From Nocardia albiluteola (lineage in GTDB: Bacteria > Actinomycetota > Actinomycetes > Mycobacteriales > Mycobacteriaceae): DNA of 64,000 nucleotides. Numbering within the stretch: the first letter of the stretch is position 1; each line of letters begins with the position of its first letter. Positions 1-8,831 of the stretch are shown here, in pieces. Where the stretch lies: assembly GCF_018860155.1 (NCBI RefSeq), contig NZ_JAHKNI010000001.1, positions 695,333-759,332 of the forward strand. Direction: 5' to 3'. Under the pieces are notes generated by a model. The model searched no databases and had not been told where the DNA came from. It was given only the letters and a program-made list of their open reading frames with translations. Made by a program: the position numbers and the translations under genes.

Positions 1-789
1 AACGGCTCGCGGGTGCTCTCGAACGTCAACAAGGTCGCGCCGAGCTGGCTGCGCCGGGTGCCCAACGAATTCTCCAAGCTGCTCAACACCTCCGGGCTGC
101 CGGACGTCATCGGGCCGTTCAGCCGCGCGCCGATCGCCGCGGTGGCGCCGCCGGATCCGAGCGTGCTGGACAGCCCCGTCGCGTTGAACCTGCAGCACAG
201 CGTGCTGCGCATCCGCGGTGTCGCGTCGAGCTGCCAGCGCATGCTGGAGGGGTCGGGCTTCGTGGTCGCACCCGAGCGGATCATGACCAACGCGCATGTG
301 GTCGCGGGCACCAACAGCCTGCAGGTCGATACTCCCCGGGGGCCGCTGGATGCCACCGTGGTGCTCTTCGATCCGTCCAAAGACATTGCGATACTTGCCG
401 TTCCGGGTCTTCAGGCGCCGGTGGTGGCGCTCGCACCCGGCGCGGCCAAATCGGGCGAGAGCTCGATCGTGCTCGGCTATCCCGGCGGCGGTAAGTACAC
501 CGCCAGTGCCGCCCGCGTGCGCGAAACCCTGGACCTGACCGGTCCGAACATCTACAAGAGCGCGACCGTCGAGCGCGAGGTCTATACCGTGCGCGGGCAG
601 GTGCGGGCGGGCAATTCCGGTGGGCCGCTGGTGGATACGAAGGGCGAGGTGCTCGGCGTGGTCTTCGGCGCGGCCGTTACGGACGATGACACGGGGTATG
701 TGCTGACCCTCGCGGAGGTGCAGTCGGATCTCAACGCGGCGACGGGGTCGACCAACGCGGTGCCGACCGGGGGGTGCGTGCTGAGCTAG
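1..789 (+). CDS. marP: MarP-type periplasmic serine protease, C-terminal part (5' end outside window)
   Basis: The frame is open from the first base, so the N-terminal membrane helices expected for MarP lie upstream. What remains is the chymotrypsin-like protease domain. The triad is visible as His in TNAHVVAG (codon at 295), Asp in SKDIAIL (codon at 382) and Ser in GNSGGPL (codon at 616). Two cysteines (codons at 232 and 775) sit where MarP has its redox-sensitive disulfide. MarP (Rv3671c family) is a membrane-anchored protease needed for acid and oxidative stress tolerance in mycobacteria; the same role here is inferred from domain and synteny. Confidence 0.9.
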   Translation, partial: NGSRVLSNVNKVAPSWLRRVPNEFSKLLNTSGLPDVIGPFSRAPIAAVAPPDPSVLDSPVALNLQHSVLRIRGVASSCQRMLEGSGFVVAPERIMTNAHVVAGTNSLQVDTPRGPLDATVVLFDPSKDIAILAVPGLQAPVVALAPGAAKSGESSIVLGYPGGGKYTASAARVRETLDLTGPNIYKSATVEREVYTVRGQVRAGNSGGPLVDTKGEVLGVVFGAAVTDDDTGYVLTLAEVQSDLNAATGSTNAVPTGGCVLS

Positions 790-884
790 ACCGTCGACAA
801 TGAGCGAAATTCCTTGCTACCGTGAGCTCCTCGTGATTGTGACTTCCCAGGAAGTCATCTGGGGACAATCGGGGAGGGGACACG

Positions 885-1193
885 ATGAGAAGACTGTTCA
901 TTGTCGGTGCGATGGCTGCTGCGACGGCACTCGGCGCATCAGTAATCACAGGGCATATGGCAACCGCAAGCGCCGACGACGCTCCGCTCTGTATCACCTA
1001 CACCGACGACACGCGGTGTAGTCCTGCAGGAAACCAGGTCATGATCTACCCCCAGCCCGAACCAGTTGTCGAGATTTCCACAGGTACGCACCAGGGGTGG
1101 ATTGAGACGAAGTACGGTCGGCGCAACTTCGGCGCGAACGAAATGATCGACGGTGGCCACTTGATCGTCACCCGCATCTACTGCTCTTCCTAG
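885..1193 (+). CDS. small secreted protein of unknown function
   Basis: A 102-residue protein begins at an ATG preceded by a GGGGAGGGG ribosome site. Residues 1-31 form a classical signal peptide: MRR, a hydrophobic stretch, then an ASA-DD cleavage site. The mature part is about 71 residues with three cysteines (in PLCITY, TRCSP and the terminal IYCSS), so one disulfide is possible. I recognise no family. Its TAG stop overlaps the stop of the convergent hydrolase gene by two bases, leaving no room for a separate terminator. Confidence 0.7.
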   Translation: MRRLFIVGAMAAATALGASVITGHMATASADDAPLCITYTDDTRCSPAGNQVMIYPQPEPVVEISTGTHQGWIETKYGRRNFGANEMIDGGHLIVTRIYCSS

Positions 1194-2134
1194 CCGATCA
1201 GCGTGGCGATCTCGGCGGTCACGGCCGAGGGATTCTCCTGATGCGCGAAATGTCCGGCGTCCGGGATGGATACGAGTCGGCGGCCGGGGGAGAGATGCCG
1301 CCCCTGGCGCACGGTCGAGGCCAGGATGTAGGCATCCTGCTCGCCGTGCAGGCAGAGCACCGGGATGCGGACCGGCTCGCGCATCATCGCCATGAACCGG
1401 TGACCGTCGGGGCGCCACTGGCTGCGGAATGCCCAGCGCTGATATTCCAGCGCGCAGTGCGCGGTGCCGGAGATCCGGATCGCCGCGCGCATCCGGTTGG
1501 CCGTGTCGACGAATTCGGCAGAGCCGGTCCACTGTCCACCGGCTCGCTGCCGCAGCAGCCGTTCCACCTCGAAACCGTCGCGCCGGGTCAGCAGGCGCTC
1601 GCCGGTGCGGGGCGGCTGGTAGCGCAGGAAGTTCGGCAGCCAGGCACGGCGCTGGCGCCGATCGCGGAGCACCGCCCGCTTCAGCGCCACCGGGTGCGGG
1701 GAGCTCACCACCGCGATCGAACGCACCAGCCGCGGATGCAGCACGGCGGTCGCCCAGCACACCAGCCCACCCTCGGCATGACCGACCAGGACGGCATCGG
1801 TGTGTCCCAGTGCGCGAATCAGCCCGGCGACGTCGCCGGCCAGGGTCCAGCCGTCGTAGCCGCGCGGGGGCTTGTCCGAGTCACCGTAGCCGCGCAGGTC
1901 GACCGCGACCGCGCGCAGGCCCAGCGCGGCCAGGCCGGTCAGTTGATGCCGCCACGACCACCAGAAGTCGCCGAATCCGTGCAACAACAGCACCAACGGC
2001 GCGTCCGGGGCCACGCCGGATTCGGGTGCGGCCTCGGCGACGTGGAATCGAATGCCGTTGGCATGCACGTCCTTGTGGGTCCATGGTCCGTCGTAGCGCA
2101 CGCTCGACGGATCCGGACTCGGGTTCAACGACAC
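1190..2134 (-). CDS. alpha/beta-hydrolase of the EphE (Rv3670) type, nucleophile apparently missing
   Basis: A 314-residue alpha/beta-hydrolase in the position of M. tuberculosis ephE. The oxyanion loop HGFGDFWWSW and the DLRGYGDSDKP strand-turn are typical of epoxide hydrolases and haloalkane dehalogenases. The C-terminal His is in DAGHFAHQE and a candidate acid in GEQDAYI. The nucleophile elbow reads VGHAEGG, with Ala where epoxide hydrolases have Asp and esterases Ser. The fold call is firm, but catalytic activity as an epoxide hydrolase is doubtful. It is 22 bp from the holin-like gene on the same strand and may be co-transcribed with it. Confidence 0.8.
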   Translation of the reverse strand: MSLNPSPDPSSVRYDGPWTHKDVHANGIRFHVAEAAPESGVAPDAPLVLLLHGFGDFWWSWRHQLTGLAALGLRAVAVDLRGYGDSDKPPRGYDGWTLAGDVAGLIRALGHTDAVLVGHAEGGLVCWATAVLHPRLVRSIAVVSSPHPVALKRAVLRDRRQRRAWLPNFLRYQPPRTGERLLTRRDGFEVERLLRQRAGGQWTGSAEFVDTANRMRAAIRISGTAHCALEYQRWAFRSQWRPDGHRFMAMMREPVRIPVLCLHGEQDAYILASTVRQGRHLSPGRRLVSIPDAGHFAHQENPSAVTAEIATLIG

Positions 2135-2156
2135 GCCCGAAAGCGTAGTTGGCCGA

Positions 2157-2663
2157 TCAGCTGGCGGACTTGTCGACCATGTCGACGTCCTCCGGCGCGG
2201 CGTGCGACCCCAGCCCCTGCGGCAGCACCGTGCGCGCCGATTTCAGCGATTCGATGGTCTTGGCCGGGGCCCGCAACTTACGCACCTTCAGATATCCCAG
2301 CAGCGCCAGGAAGATGGTCGCCGCGAGCATGATGCCGAAGACGATCAGGAATGCGGCCCAGCGGTACAGCCACACATCCAGCAGTTCGGCCAGGAAGAAG
2401 AAAAAGAAGAACGTGGAATACAGCAGGACGACCAGCGCGGCGATGAAGTAGACGCTGCCCATCAGGCCCTTGCGGATTTCCCCGGTGACCTCGGCCTTGG
2501 CCAGCGCGACCTCCGCACGGACCAGGGTCGACATCTGCTCGGTGGCATCGCGAACCAGGTCGCCGACGCTGGCATTGCGGGTCGTGTCGACCTCGGACAG
2601 CGGAATAGAGGTAATGGTCCGGCCGCGATCGGCGCCCTGCCCGTTACCGCCCTGTGTGCTCAA
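2157..2663 (-). CDS. phage-holin-superfamily (actinobacterial Holin-X type) membrane protein
   Basis: A 168-residue protein whose soluble N-terminus ends in a conserved amphipathic stretch (VRDATEQMSTLVRAEVALAK). Two transmembrane helices follow: one around residues 68-94 containing an unusual run of seven Phe, the other around 103-124. The tail is charged. This matches the putative actinobacterial holin-X family (Rv3669 position). The family is conserved on the chromosome of mycolate-containing bacteria and is not evidence of a prophage. Function is unknown; an envelope role is likely from topology. Confidence 0.8.
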   Translation of the reverse strand: MSTQGGNGQGADRGRTITSIPLSEVDTTRNASVGDLVRDATEQMSTLVRAEVALAKAEVTGEIRKGLMGSVYFIAALVVLLYSTFFFFFFLAELLDVWLYRWAAFLIVFGIMLAATIFLALLGYLKVRKLRAPAKTIESLKSARTVLPQGLGSHAAPEDVDMVDKSAS

Positions 2664-2871
2664 TTGCTCGACCTCTCCCTGTCCGTGCTGTCCGGCTCGG
2701 CCGCCGGTGATTTGGTGACCGCGGCGGCCTGTCTCGGGCCTGTGGTGGCAACGTTATCCGTCGGCGCGAGTTCTTTCCGTTAGAGGCTAGCGGTGAACGG
2801 GACCGCGCCGAGTACCGACGTGGGCAACGCGCCGCGCGAGCTGTATTCGCGCGGCTCGGAGAGTGGGATCG

Positions 2872-2899
2872 AGCCCGGGCGCGGGTGTGCGCCCGGGCT
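2872..2899 (-). terminator. hairpin terminator downstream of acs
   Basis: An 11-bp perfect stem, AGCCCGGGCGC pairing with GCGCCCGGGCT around a 6-nt loop, 23 bp past the acs stop. Read on the plus strand it is followed by TTTC; read in the acs direction there is no U-tract, as is common for actinobacterial terminators. Confidence 0.6.
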
Positions 2900-2921
2900 T
2901 TCGTCGGCTACCGGTGGTCGC

Positions 2922-4874
2922 CTACCAGTTCGTCTTCTGGGTGCGGATGGCCTCGAAGACGTTGGGATCCACCAGGGTCGAGGTGTCGCCGAGTTCGCGG
3001 CCCTCGGCGATGTCGCGCAGCAGGCGCCGCATGATCTTGCCCGACCGCGTCTTGGGAAGCTCTGGCACGATGTGGATCTCGCGGGGGCGGGCGATCGGGC
3101 TGATCTCGCGTGAGACCTCGGCCTTGAGCTCGGCGACCAGATCCTGGCCGGTGTTCTTCGCCTCGGCGGTCAGGATGACGAACGCGACGATGCCCTGTCC
3201 GGTGGTGTCGTCACTGGCGCCGACCACCGCGGCCTCGGCGACGCCGGAGTGCCCGACGAGTGCGGATTCGACCTCGGCGGTGGAGATCCGGTGTCCGGAG
3301 ACGTTCATGACGTCGTCCACCCGGCCCAGCACCCACAGGTCGCCGTCCTTGTCGAGCTTGGCGCCGTCACCGGCGAAGTACCAGCCCTTGTCGCCGTAGC
3401 GATCCCAGTAGGTCGCCTGGTAGCGCTCCGGATCACCCCAGATGCCGCGCAGCATCGAGGGCCACGGCTGATCCAGGACCAGGTACCCGTTGGCCTCGGT
3501 CTCGCCGAGCCGCACCGGATTTCCCTCCTCGTCGACGACCTTCGCCGAGATGCCGGGCAGCGGCGTCATGGCGGCGCCGGGCTTGGCGGCGGTCGCGCCG
3601 GGCAGCGGTGAGATCATGATCGAGCCGGTCTCGGTCTGCCACCAGGTGTCCACGATCGGCGCCGAATTCGACCCGATGACCTCGCGGTACCAGCGCCAGG
3701 CCTCGGGGTTGATGGGCTCGCCCACGCTGCCCAGCACCCGGATCGAGGACAGGTCGTGCGCGTCCGGGATCTCCCGGCCCCATTTCATGAAGGTCCGCAC
3801 CAGCGTGGGGGCGGTGTAATAGATTGTGACGCCGTACTTTTCGATGATCTGCCAGTGCCGGTGCTCGTCGGGGAAGTTCGGGGTGCCCTCGTAGACGACC
3901 TGGGTGGCGCGGTTGGCCAGCGGGCCGTAGACGATGTAGCTGTGCCCGGTCACCCAGCCGATGTCGGCGGTGCACCAGTACACGTCCTGGCCGGCCTTGT
4001 GGTCGAAGACGTTGTGATGGGTGTAGGAGTTCTGGGTGAGGTAGCCGCCGGAGGTGTGCAGGATGCCCTTGGGCTTGCCGGTGGTGCCGGAGGTGTACAG
4101 GATGAACAGCGGGTGCTCGGCGTCGAACGCCTGCGCCTCGTGCTCGGCCGACGCCTCGGTCACGGTCTCGTGCCACCACACGTCGCGCCCGTCGGTCCAC
4201 GGCACCTCGATCTCGGTGCGGCGCACCACCAGAACGTGTTCGACACTGTGCGAGCCGCCGATCAGCGCCTCGTCGACGGCCTCCTTCAGTGGGGCCGCCT
4301 TGCCCCGGCGCCACTGCCCGTCGGTGGTGATCACCATCCGGGCCTGCGCGTCGTCCACGCGCTGGCGCAGGGCGCTGGGAGAGAAGCCCGCGAAGACCAC
4401 CGAATGGGTCAGGCCCAGGCGGGCACAGGCCAGCATCGAGACGATCGCTTCGGGCACCATCGGCATGTAGATCGCGACCCGGTCGCCGGCCACCAGGCCG
4501 AGCGAGGTCAGGTAGTTCGCCGCCCGGGACACCTCGGCCAGCAGCTGGGCGTAGGTGATGTCGCGGGAATCGCCGGGCTCGCCCTCCCAGTGGACGGCGA
4601 CCTGCTCACCATGGCCGTCCAGGACGTGCCGATCCACGCAGTTGTAGGCGACATTGAGCTTGCCATCCGCGAACCAGCGAGCGATGGGGGCGTCGTCCCA
4701 GTCCAGGACGCGACTGAAGGGCTCGTGCCAATGCAACCGGTTCGCCTGCTCGGCCCAGAACGCGTCGCGATCGGCGACGGCCCGGTCGTACATGGACGCG
4801 TCGGCGTTGGCCGCGGCGGCGAATTGCGCGGTCGGAGGGTACGCGTTCATGTGATCAGCGGTGTTCTCGGTCAT
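2922..4874 (-). CDS. acs: acetyl-CoA synthetase (AMP-forming)
   Basis: Converts acetate, ATP and CoA to acetyl-CoA via acetyl-AMP in the cytosol. I start at the ATG of MTENTADHMNAY (codon ending at 4874), which has an AAGAGG site just upstream and gives 650 residues, the usual Acs length. A longer in-frame start exists upstream but would add an atypical leader. ANL-family motifs are intact: the P-loop YTSGTTGKPKG, WWQTETG, the hinge region GRVDDVMNVSGHR and the C-terminal PKTRSGKIMRR, whose Lys is the site of regulatory acetylation in this family. It is divergent from dppA across a 404-bp non-coding region and corresponds to Rv3667. Confidence 0.95.
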   Translation of the reverse strand: MTENTADHMNAYPPTAQFAAAANADASMYDRAVADRDAFWAEQANRLHWHEPFSRVLDWDDAPIARWFADGKLNVAYNCVDRHVLDGHGEQVAVHWEGEPGDSRDITYAQLLAEVSRAANYLTSLGLVAGDRVAIYMPMVPEAIVSMLACARLGLTHSVVFAGFSPSALRQRVDDAQARMVITTDGQWRRGKAAPLKEAVDEALIGGSHSVEHVLVVRRTEIEVPWTDGRDVWWHETVTEASAEHEAQAFDAEHPLFILYTSGTTGKPKGILHTSGGYLTQNSYTHHNVFDHKAGQDVYWCTADIGWVTGHSYIVYGPLANRATQVVYEGTPNFPDEHRHWQIIEKYGVTIYYTAPTLVRTFMKWGREIPDAHDLSSIRVLGSVGEPINPEAWRWYREVIGSNSAPIVDTWWQTETGSIMISPLPGATAAKPGAAMTPLPGISAKVVDEEGNPVRLGETEANGYLVLDQPWPSMLRGIWGDPERYQATYWDRYGDKGWYFAGDGAKLDKDGDLWVLGRVDDVMNVSGHRISTAEVESALVGHSGVAEAAVVGASDDTTGQGIVAFVILTAEAKNTGQDLVAELKAEVSREISPIARPREIHIVPELPKTRSGKIMRRLLRDIAEGRELGDTSTLVDPNVFEAIRTQKTNW

Positions 4875-5278
4875 CTCGCCTCTTCTTTCGCATGCGCTTC
4901 GGCCGGGGGGTGAGCGCGGCCACGTTCCGACCATAACGGAGTCCGACCTGTGCCGTGGCCAGGTCTCGGTGGCCGGAGGAGCGCCTTGCGTTACGGTCCC
5001 CTCCGCTCCGATGTTTCTTGACTGGCCGGTCACCACGGCTCCGATCGCCTGCCTGGCACGATGTCCAGTCGATTGAGCAGAGTGTTACCCGAATTCGCGG
5101 TTATGCGTCACCAATGTTGCCATTTTGCTAACAAGGCGGATCAACCCGACTCGATCCGCTGACAACAACCGGTCGGATGGCTACTGTCCGATTCACCTAT
5201 GGCGAACGTCAGGCTCGTGCGGGAGACCCCATGCACGCCGCCGGTCGGCTCGCTCGTCCTGGAGTTCGGGAGTATGCG
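4875..5278. other. non-coding divergent promoter region between acs and dppA
   Basis: No supported gene. It must carry the divergent promoters of acs and the dpp operon. A TTGACT hexamer occurs near 5018, but I do not see a convincing -10 element at 16-18 bp from it, so no promoter is called. Confidence 0.5.
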
Positions 5279-6892
5279 TTGAGAGTCAAGACGATTACCG
5301 CGCTGGCCGCGGCAGTATTGTTGAGCAGCAGCCTGGCGTTGACCGCCTGCTCGTCCGGGGGCGGAGGTGCGGGCGACGGGATCGTGACGGTCAACGCAGG
5401 CGAGCCGCAGAACCCGCTCATCCCCACCGATACCAACGAGAACATGGGCGGGCGCGTCGTCGACCGGTTGTGGGCCGGGCTGATGTACTACGACGCGAAC
5501 GGTAACGCGCACAACGAGGTCGCCCAGTCCATCGATTCGACCGATCGCCAGAACTACACCGTCACCCTGAAGCCGGGCTGGAAGTTCACCAACGGTGAGC
5601 CGGTCACCGCGCAGTCCTTCGTGGACGCCTGGAACTACGGCGCGCTGAGCACCAACGCCCAGCTCAACAACGGCGCGTTCACCGAGATCACCGGGTACGA
5701 CGACGTGGCGGCGACTCCGCCCAAGGCACAGACGATGTCCGGGCTGAAGGTCATCGACGACACGCACTTCACCGTCGCGCTGACCCATGCGTCGATCGAC
5801 TTCGAGCTCTCGCTCGGCTGGTCGCCGTTCTATCCGCTGCCGAAGGTCGCCTACAAGGATATGAAGGCCTACGGCGAGAACCCGATCGGCAACGGCCCCT
5901 ACAAGTTCGATCACAATGGTGCCTGGCAGCACAACGTGCAGATCGACGTGGTGCCCAATCCGGATTACCACGGCGGCCGCGCGCCGAAGAACAAGGGCCT
6001 GCGCTTCGTGATGTACCAGTCGTACACCACGGCGTACAACGATCTGCTGTCCGGCAACCTCGATGCCCTGGACACCATTCCCGACAACGCCCTGACCACC
6101 TACAAGAAGGATCTGGGCGACCGGGCCATCTCGAAGCCGACCGCGCAGGACCAGCACATCGGAATCCAGCCCAACGTCCCGCATTTCGGCGGGCCGGAGG
6201 GTCTGCTGCGCCGTCAGGCCATCTCAATGGCCATCGACCGTCAGCAGATCTGTGACACGATCTGGAAGGGCACCAAGAAGCCCGCGCTCGACTTCGCCTC
6301 GGCCAGCCTCCCGGGCTTCGACCCGAATCTGCCGGGCGTGGACACCCTGAAGTACAACCCGGACAAGGCGAAGCAGCTGTGGGCGCAGGCGAATGCGATG
6401 TCGCCGTGGTCGGGCCGGTTCGAGATCGGGTACAACTCCGACGGTGGTCACCAGGCCTGGATCGATGCGGTCGCGAACAGCATCAAGAACACCCTGGGTA
6501 TCGATGCCGTCGGCACGCCGTACCCGACCTTCAAGCAGCTCCTGGACAAGATCAACAGTCAGACCATCGGCTCGGCGTTCCGGTACGGCTGGCAGGCCGA
6601 CTATCCGTCGGTGTTCGAATTCCTGAGCCAGCAGTACGTATCCGGAATCGGCGGTAACAAGGCCTTCTACTCCAACCCGGAATTCGACAAGGCGCTCGAC
6701 GCGGCCCAGGCCGCGCCGACGCCCGATGCGGCCTTCAAGCTGTCGGCACAGGCGCAGGCGATCCTGATCAAGGACATGGCTGACATCCCGGTGCTCGACT
6801 ACATTGCGAACGCTGGTCGTTCGGCCAATGTGCAGAGCGCTCCGCTCACCTATGCGGGCCTGTTCGATTTCGAGAATATCGTCAAGAACTGA
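5279..6892 (+). CDS. dppA: peptide/dipeptide ABC transporter substrate-binding lipoprotein
   Basis: Binds peptides outside the membrane and delivers them to DppBCD. I choose the TTG at 5279, giving 537 residues, because it has a GGGAG site 7 nt upstream and puts a lipoprotein signal at the N-terminus: a basic start (RVK), a hydrophobic stretch and the lipobox LTAC-SSGGGG. A start at 5177 would bury the signal behind about 34 unlikely residues. The mature protein is a family 5 solute-binding protein of normal length (for example VDRLWAGLMYYDANG and IGNGPYKFD). First gene of dppA-B-C-D, matching Rv3666c-Rv3663c. Confidence 0.9.
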   Translation: MRVKTITALAAAVLLSSSLALTACSSGGGGAGDGIVTVNAGEPQNPLIPTDTNENMGGRVVDRLWAGLMYYDANGNAHNEVAQSIDSTDRQNYTVTLKPGWKFTNGEPVTAQSFVDAWNYGALSTNAQLNNGAFTEITGYDDVAATPPKAQTMSGLKVIDDTHFTVALTHASIDFELSLGWSPFYPLPKVAYKDMKAYGENPIGNGPYKFDHNGAWQHNVQIDVVPNPDYHGGRAPKNKGLRFVMYQSYTTAYNDLLSGNLDALDTIPDNALTTYKKDLGDRAISKPTAQDQHIGIQPNVPHFGGPEGLLRRQAISMAIDRQQICDTIWKGTKKPALDFASASLPGFDPNLPGVDTLKYNPDKAKQLWAQANAMSPWSGRFEIGYNSDGGHQAWIDAVANSIKNTLGIDAVGTPYPTFKQLLDKINSQTIGSAFRYGWQADYPSVFEFLSQQYVSGIGGNKAFYSNPEFDKALDAAQAAPTPDAAFKLSAQAQAILIKDMADIPVLDYIANAGRSANVQSAPLTYAGLFDFENIVKN

Positions 6893-6904
6893 CCTGAGCA
6901 GATC

Positions 6905-6936
6905 GCCGGGGCGCGCGGGCCGCCGCGCGCCCCGGC
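6905..6936 (+). terminator. strong hairpin between dppA and dppB
   Basis: A perfect 14-bp GC stem (GCCGGGGCGCGCGG and its complement) with a 4-nt GCCG loop lies 12 bp after the dppA stop and 19 bp before dppB. Such hairpins often protect the binding-protein message or attenuate the downstream permease genes, giving more DppA than DppBCD. The structure is seen; the role is inferred. Confidence 0.6.
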
Positions 6937-6955
6937 ATTCGACCGCGGAGGCGAT

Positions 6956-7882
6956 ATGGCCTGGTACGTCCTGCGGCGCGTGCTCCAGATGATTCCGGTC
7001 TTTCTGGGTGCGACGCTGCTCATCTATGCAATGGTGTTCCTTATTCCCGGCGATCCGATCAAGGCGCTGGCCGGGGACAAGGTGCTCACCCCGGGGGTGG
7101 AGGCGGCGCTGCGCGCCCGATACCACCTCGATCAACCGTTCTACATTCAGTATCTGGACTATCTGAAGGGCATCTTCACCCTCGACTTCGGGACGTCGTT
7201 CTCCGGACGGCCGGTGCGTGAGGAGCTGGCCCGTGCGTTCCCGATCACATTGCGGCTCAGCATCATTGCGATACTGGTCGAGGCCGTGTTCGGGGTGAGT
7301 TTCGGGCTCGTCGCGGGGTTGCGCAAGGGGAAGTTGTTCGATTCGACGCTGCTGGTGGTGAGCCTGGTCATCATCGCGGTGCCGATCTTCGTCGTCGGCT
7401 TCGTCGCGCAGTTCCTGCTCGGCGTGAAATGGGGCATCGCGCCGGTCACCGTGACCGGAAAGGCGCCCTGGGGGCAGTTGATAGTGCCGGGATTCGTGCT
7501 CGGGTTGCTGTCGTTCGCGTATGTGCTGCGGCTGACCCGGAATTCGGTGGCGGAGAACATGACCGCCGATTTCGTGCGCACCGCGACCGCGAAGGGGCTC
7601 AGTCGCCGCCGGGTGGTCGTTGTTCATATTCTGCGCAATTCGATGATCCCCGTCGTGACCTTCCTGGGCACCGACCTCGGCGCGCTGATGGGCGGTGCGG
7701 TCGTCACCGAGGGCATCTTCAATATTCCCGGGGTGGGCGGCACGCTCTATCAGGCCGTCGTCCGCGGGGAATCGCCCACTGTCGTCTCGTTCGTGACGGT
7801 ACTGGTGGTCGTCTTCCTGATCTCCAATCTCGTCGTCGATCTGCTGTATGCCGCCCTCGACCCACGGATCCGATATGCCTGA
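6956..7882 (+). CDS. dppB: peptide ABC transporter permease DppB
   Basis: A 308-residue inner-membrane permease. It starts at an ATG with GGAGG 6 nt upstream. The N-terminal helix (LRRVLQMIPVFLGATLLIYA) and FLIPGDP are typical of the DppB/OppB family. The cytoplasmic coupling loop is RTATAKGLSRRRVVVVHILRN, followed by the SMIPVVTFLGTDLGALMGG segment. Its stop overlaps the dppC start by 8 nt, so the two permeases are translationally coupled. Confidence 0.92.
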   Translation: MAWYVLRRVLQMIPVFLGATLLIYAMVFLIPGDPIKALAGDKVLTPGVEAALRARYHLDQPFYIQYLDYLKGIFTLDFGTSFSGRPVREELARAFPITLRLSIIAILVEAVFGVSFGLVAGLRKGKLFDSTLLVVSLVIIAVPIFVVGFVAQFLLGVKWGIAPVTVTGKAPWGQLIVPGFVLGLLSFAYVLRLTRNSVAENMTADFVRTATAKGLSRRRVVVVHILRNSMIPVVTFLGTDLGALMGGAVVTEGIFNIPGVGGTLYQAVVRGESPTVVSFVTVLVVVFLISNLVVDLLYAALDPRIRYA

Positions 7883-8825
7883 ACAGGAATTCGGCGCCGC
7901 TCGGCGCACACAGGAATATTTCGTCGCGCCTCCGGACGAGGTGGAGGTGCTGGCCACCGACCGGGTGACCGACGTGGAGACGCCGACCAGCATCTGGCGC
8001 GACGCGTGGAAGCGGTTGCGGCGCAACCCGATCTTCCTGATCGCAATGCTGATGATCGTGCTGGTGCTGATCGTCGTCGCGTGGCCGCAGCTGTTCACCA
8101 GTCAGGATCCGCGGTACTGCGATACCGCGCTGAGTATGGCCTCGCACAAGGCGGGTCATCCGTTCGGATTCGATCAGCAGGGCTGCGACGTGTACACCCG
8201 CACCCTCTATGGCGCCCGGGCCTCGGTGGCCTGCGGCGTCGGGGCGGCATTGATGTTCGTGCTGGTGGGCGGGGTGCTCGGGGCGCTGGCGGGCTTCTAC
8301 GGCGGACTGCTGGACACGGTGATCTCGCGCGTGGCCGAGATCTTCTACGCGCTCCCGCTGGTGCTGGCGGCAATCGTGCTGATGCAGCTGCTCAATTCGC
8401 GCACGATCTGGACGGTGATCCTGATCCTGGTCACCTTCACCTGGCCGCAGGCCGCGCGTATCGCACGCAGTGCGGTGATTCAGGCCAAGAACAGCGAATA
8501 TGTCACAGCGGCAAAGGCATTGGGCGTGTCTCCGGCCCGTACCCTGGTGCGGCACGTGCTGCCGAACGCGGCCGGTCCGCTGATCGTGGTCGCCACGATC
8601 TGGCTGGGCGTGTTCATCGTGACCGAGGCGACGCTGTCCTACCTCGGGGTCGGGCTGCCGCACACGATCGTGTCCTGGGGCGCGGATATCGCGGCGGATC
8701 AGAACCAGATCCGGACCTCGGGAATCCTGTTCTATCCGGCAACGGCGCTGGCGCTGACCGTGCTTAGCTTCATTCTGCTCGGCGACGCGGTGCGCGACGC
8801 CCTCGACCCGAAGGCACGGAGGTGA
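7875..8825 (+). CDS. dppC: peptide ABC transporter permease DppC
   Basis: A 316-residue permease. I use the ATG at 7875, inside the end of dppB, in preference to an upstream in-frame ATG at 7848 because the overlap fits coupling and the protein then starts MPEQEFG. It carries the long cytoplasmic N-terminus of DppC proteins, TM1 around IFLIAMLMIVLVLIVVAW, and the coupling loop with YVTAAKALGVSP and VRHVLPNAAGPL. Two cysteines (CDTAL and CDVYT) flank the first external loop and could form a disulfide. Confidence 0.92.
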   Translation: MPEQEFGAARRTQEYFVAPPDEVEVLATDRVTDVETPTSIWRDAWKRLRRNPIFLIAMLMIVLVLIVVAWPQLFTSQDPRYCDTALSMASHKAGHPFGFDQQGCDVYTRTLYGARASVACGVGAALMFVLVGGVLGALAGFYGGLLDTVISRVAEIFYALPLVLAAIVLMQLLNSRTIWTVILILVTFTWPQAARIARSAVIQAKNSEYVTAAKALGVSPARTLVRHVLPNAAGPLIVVATIWLGVFIVTEATLSYLGVGLPHTIVSWGADIAADQNQIRTSGILFYPATALALTVLSFILLGDAVRDALDPKARR

Positions 8826-8831
8826 GCGCTC

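Noticed and set aside
2157..2663. Holin-like gene as evidence of a prophage
   Set aside because: The family is a chromosomal actinobacterial membrane protein in conserved synteny; no other phage genes are nearby.
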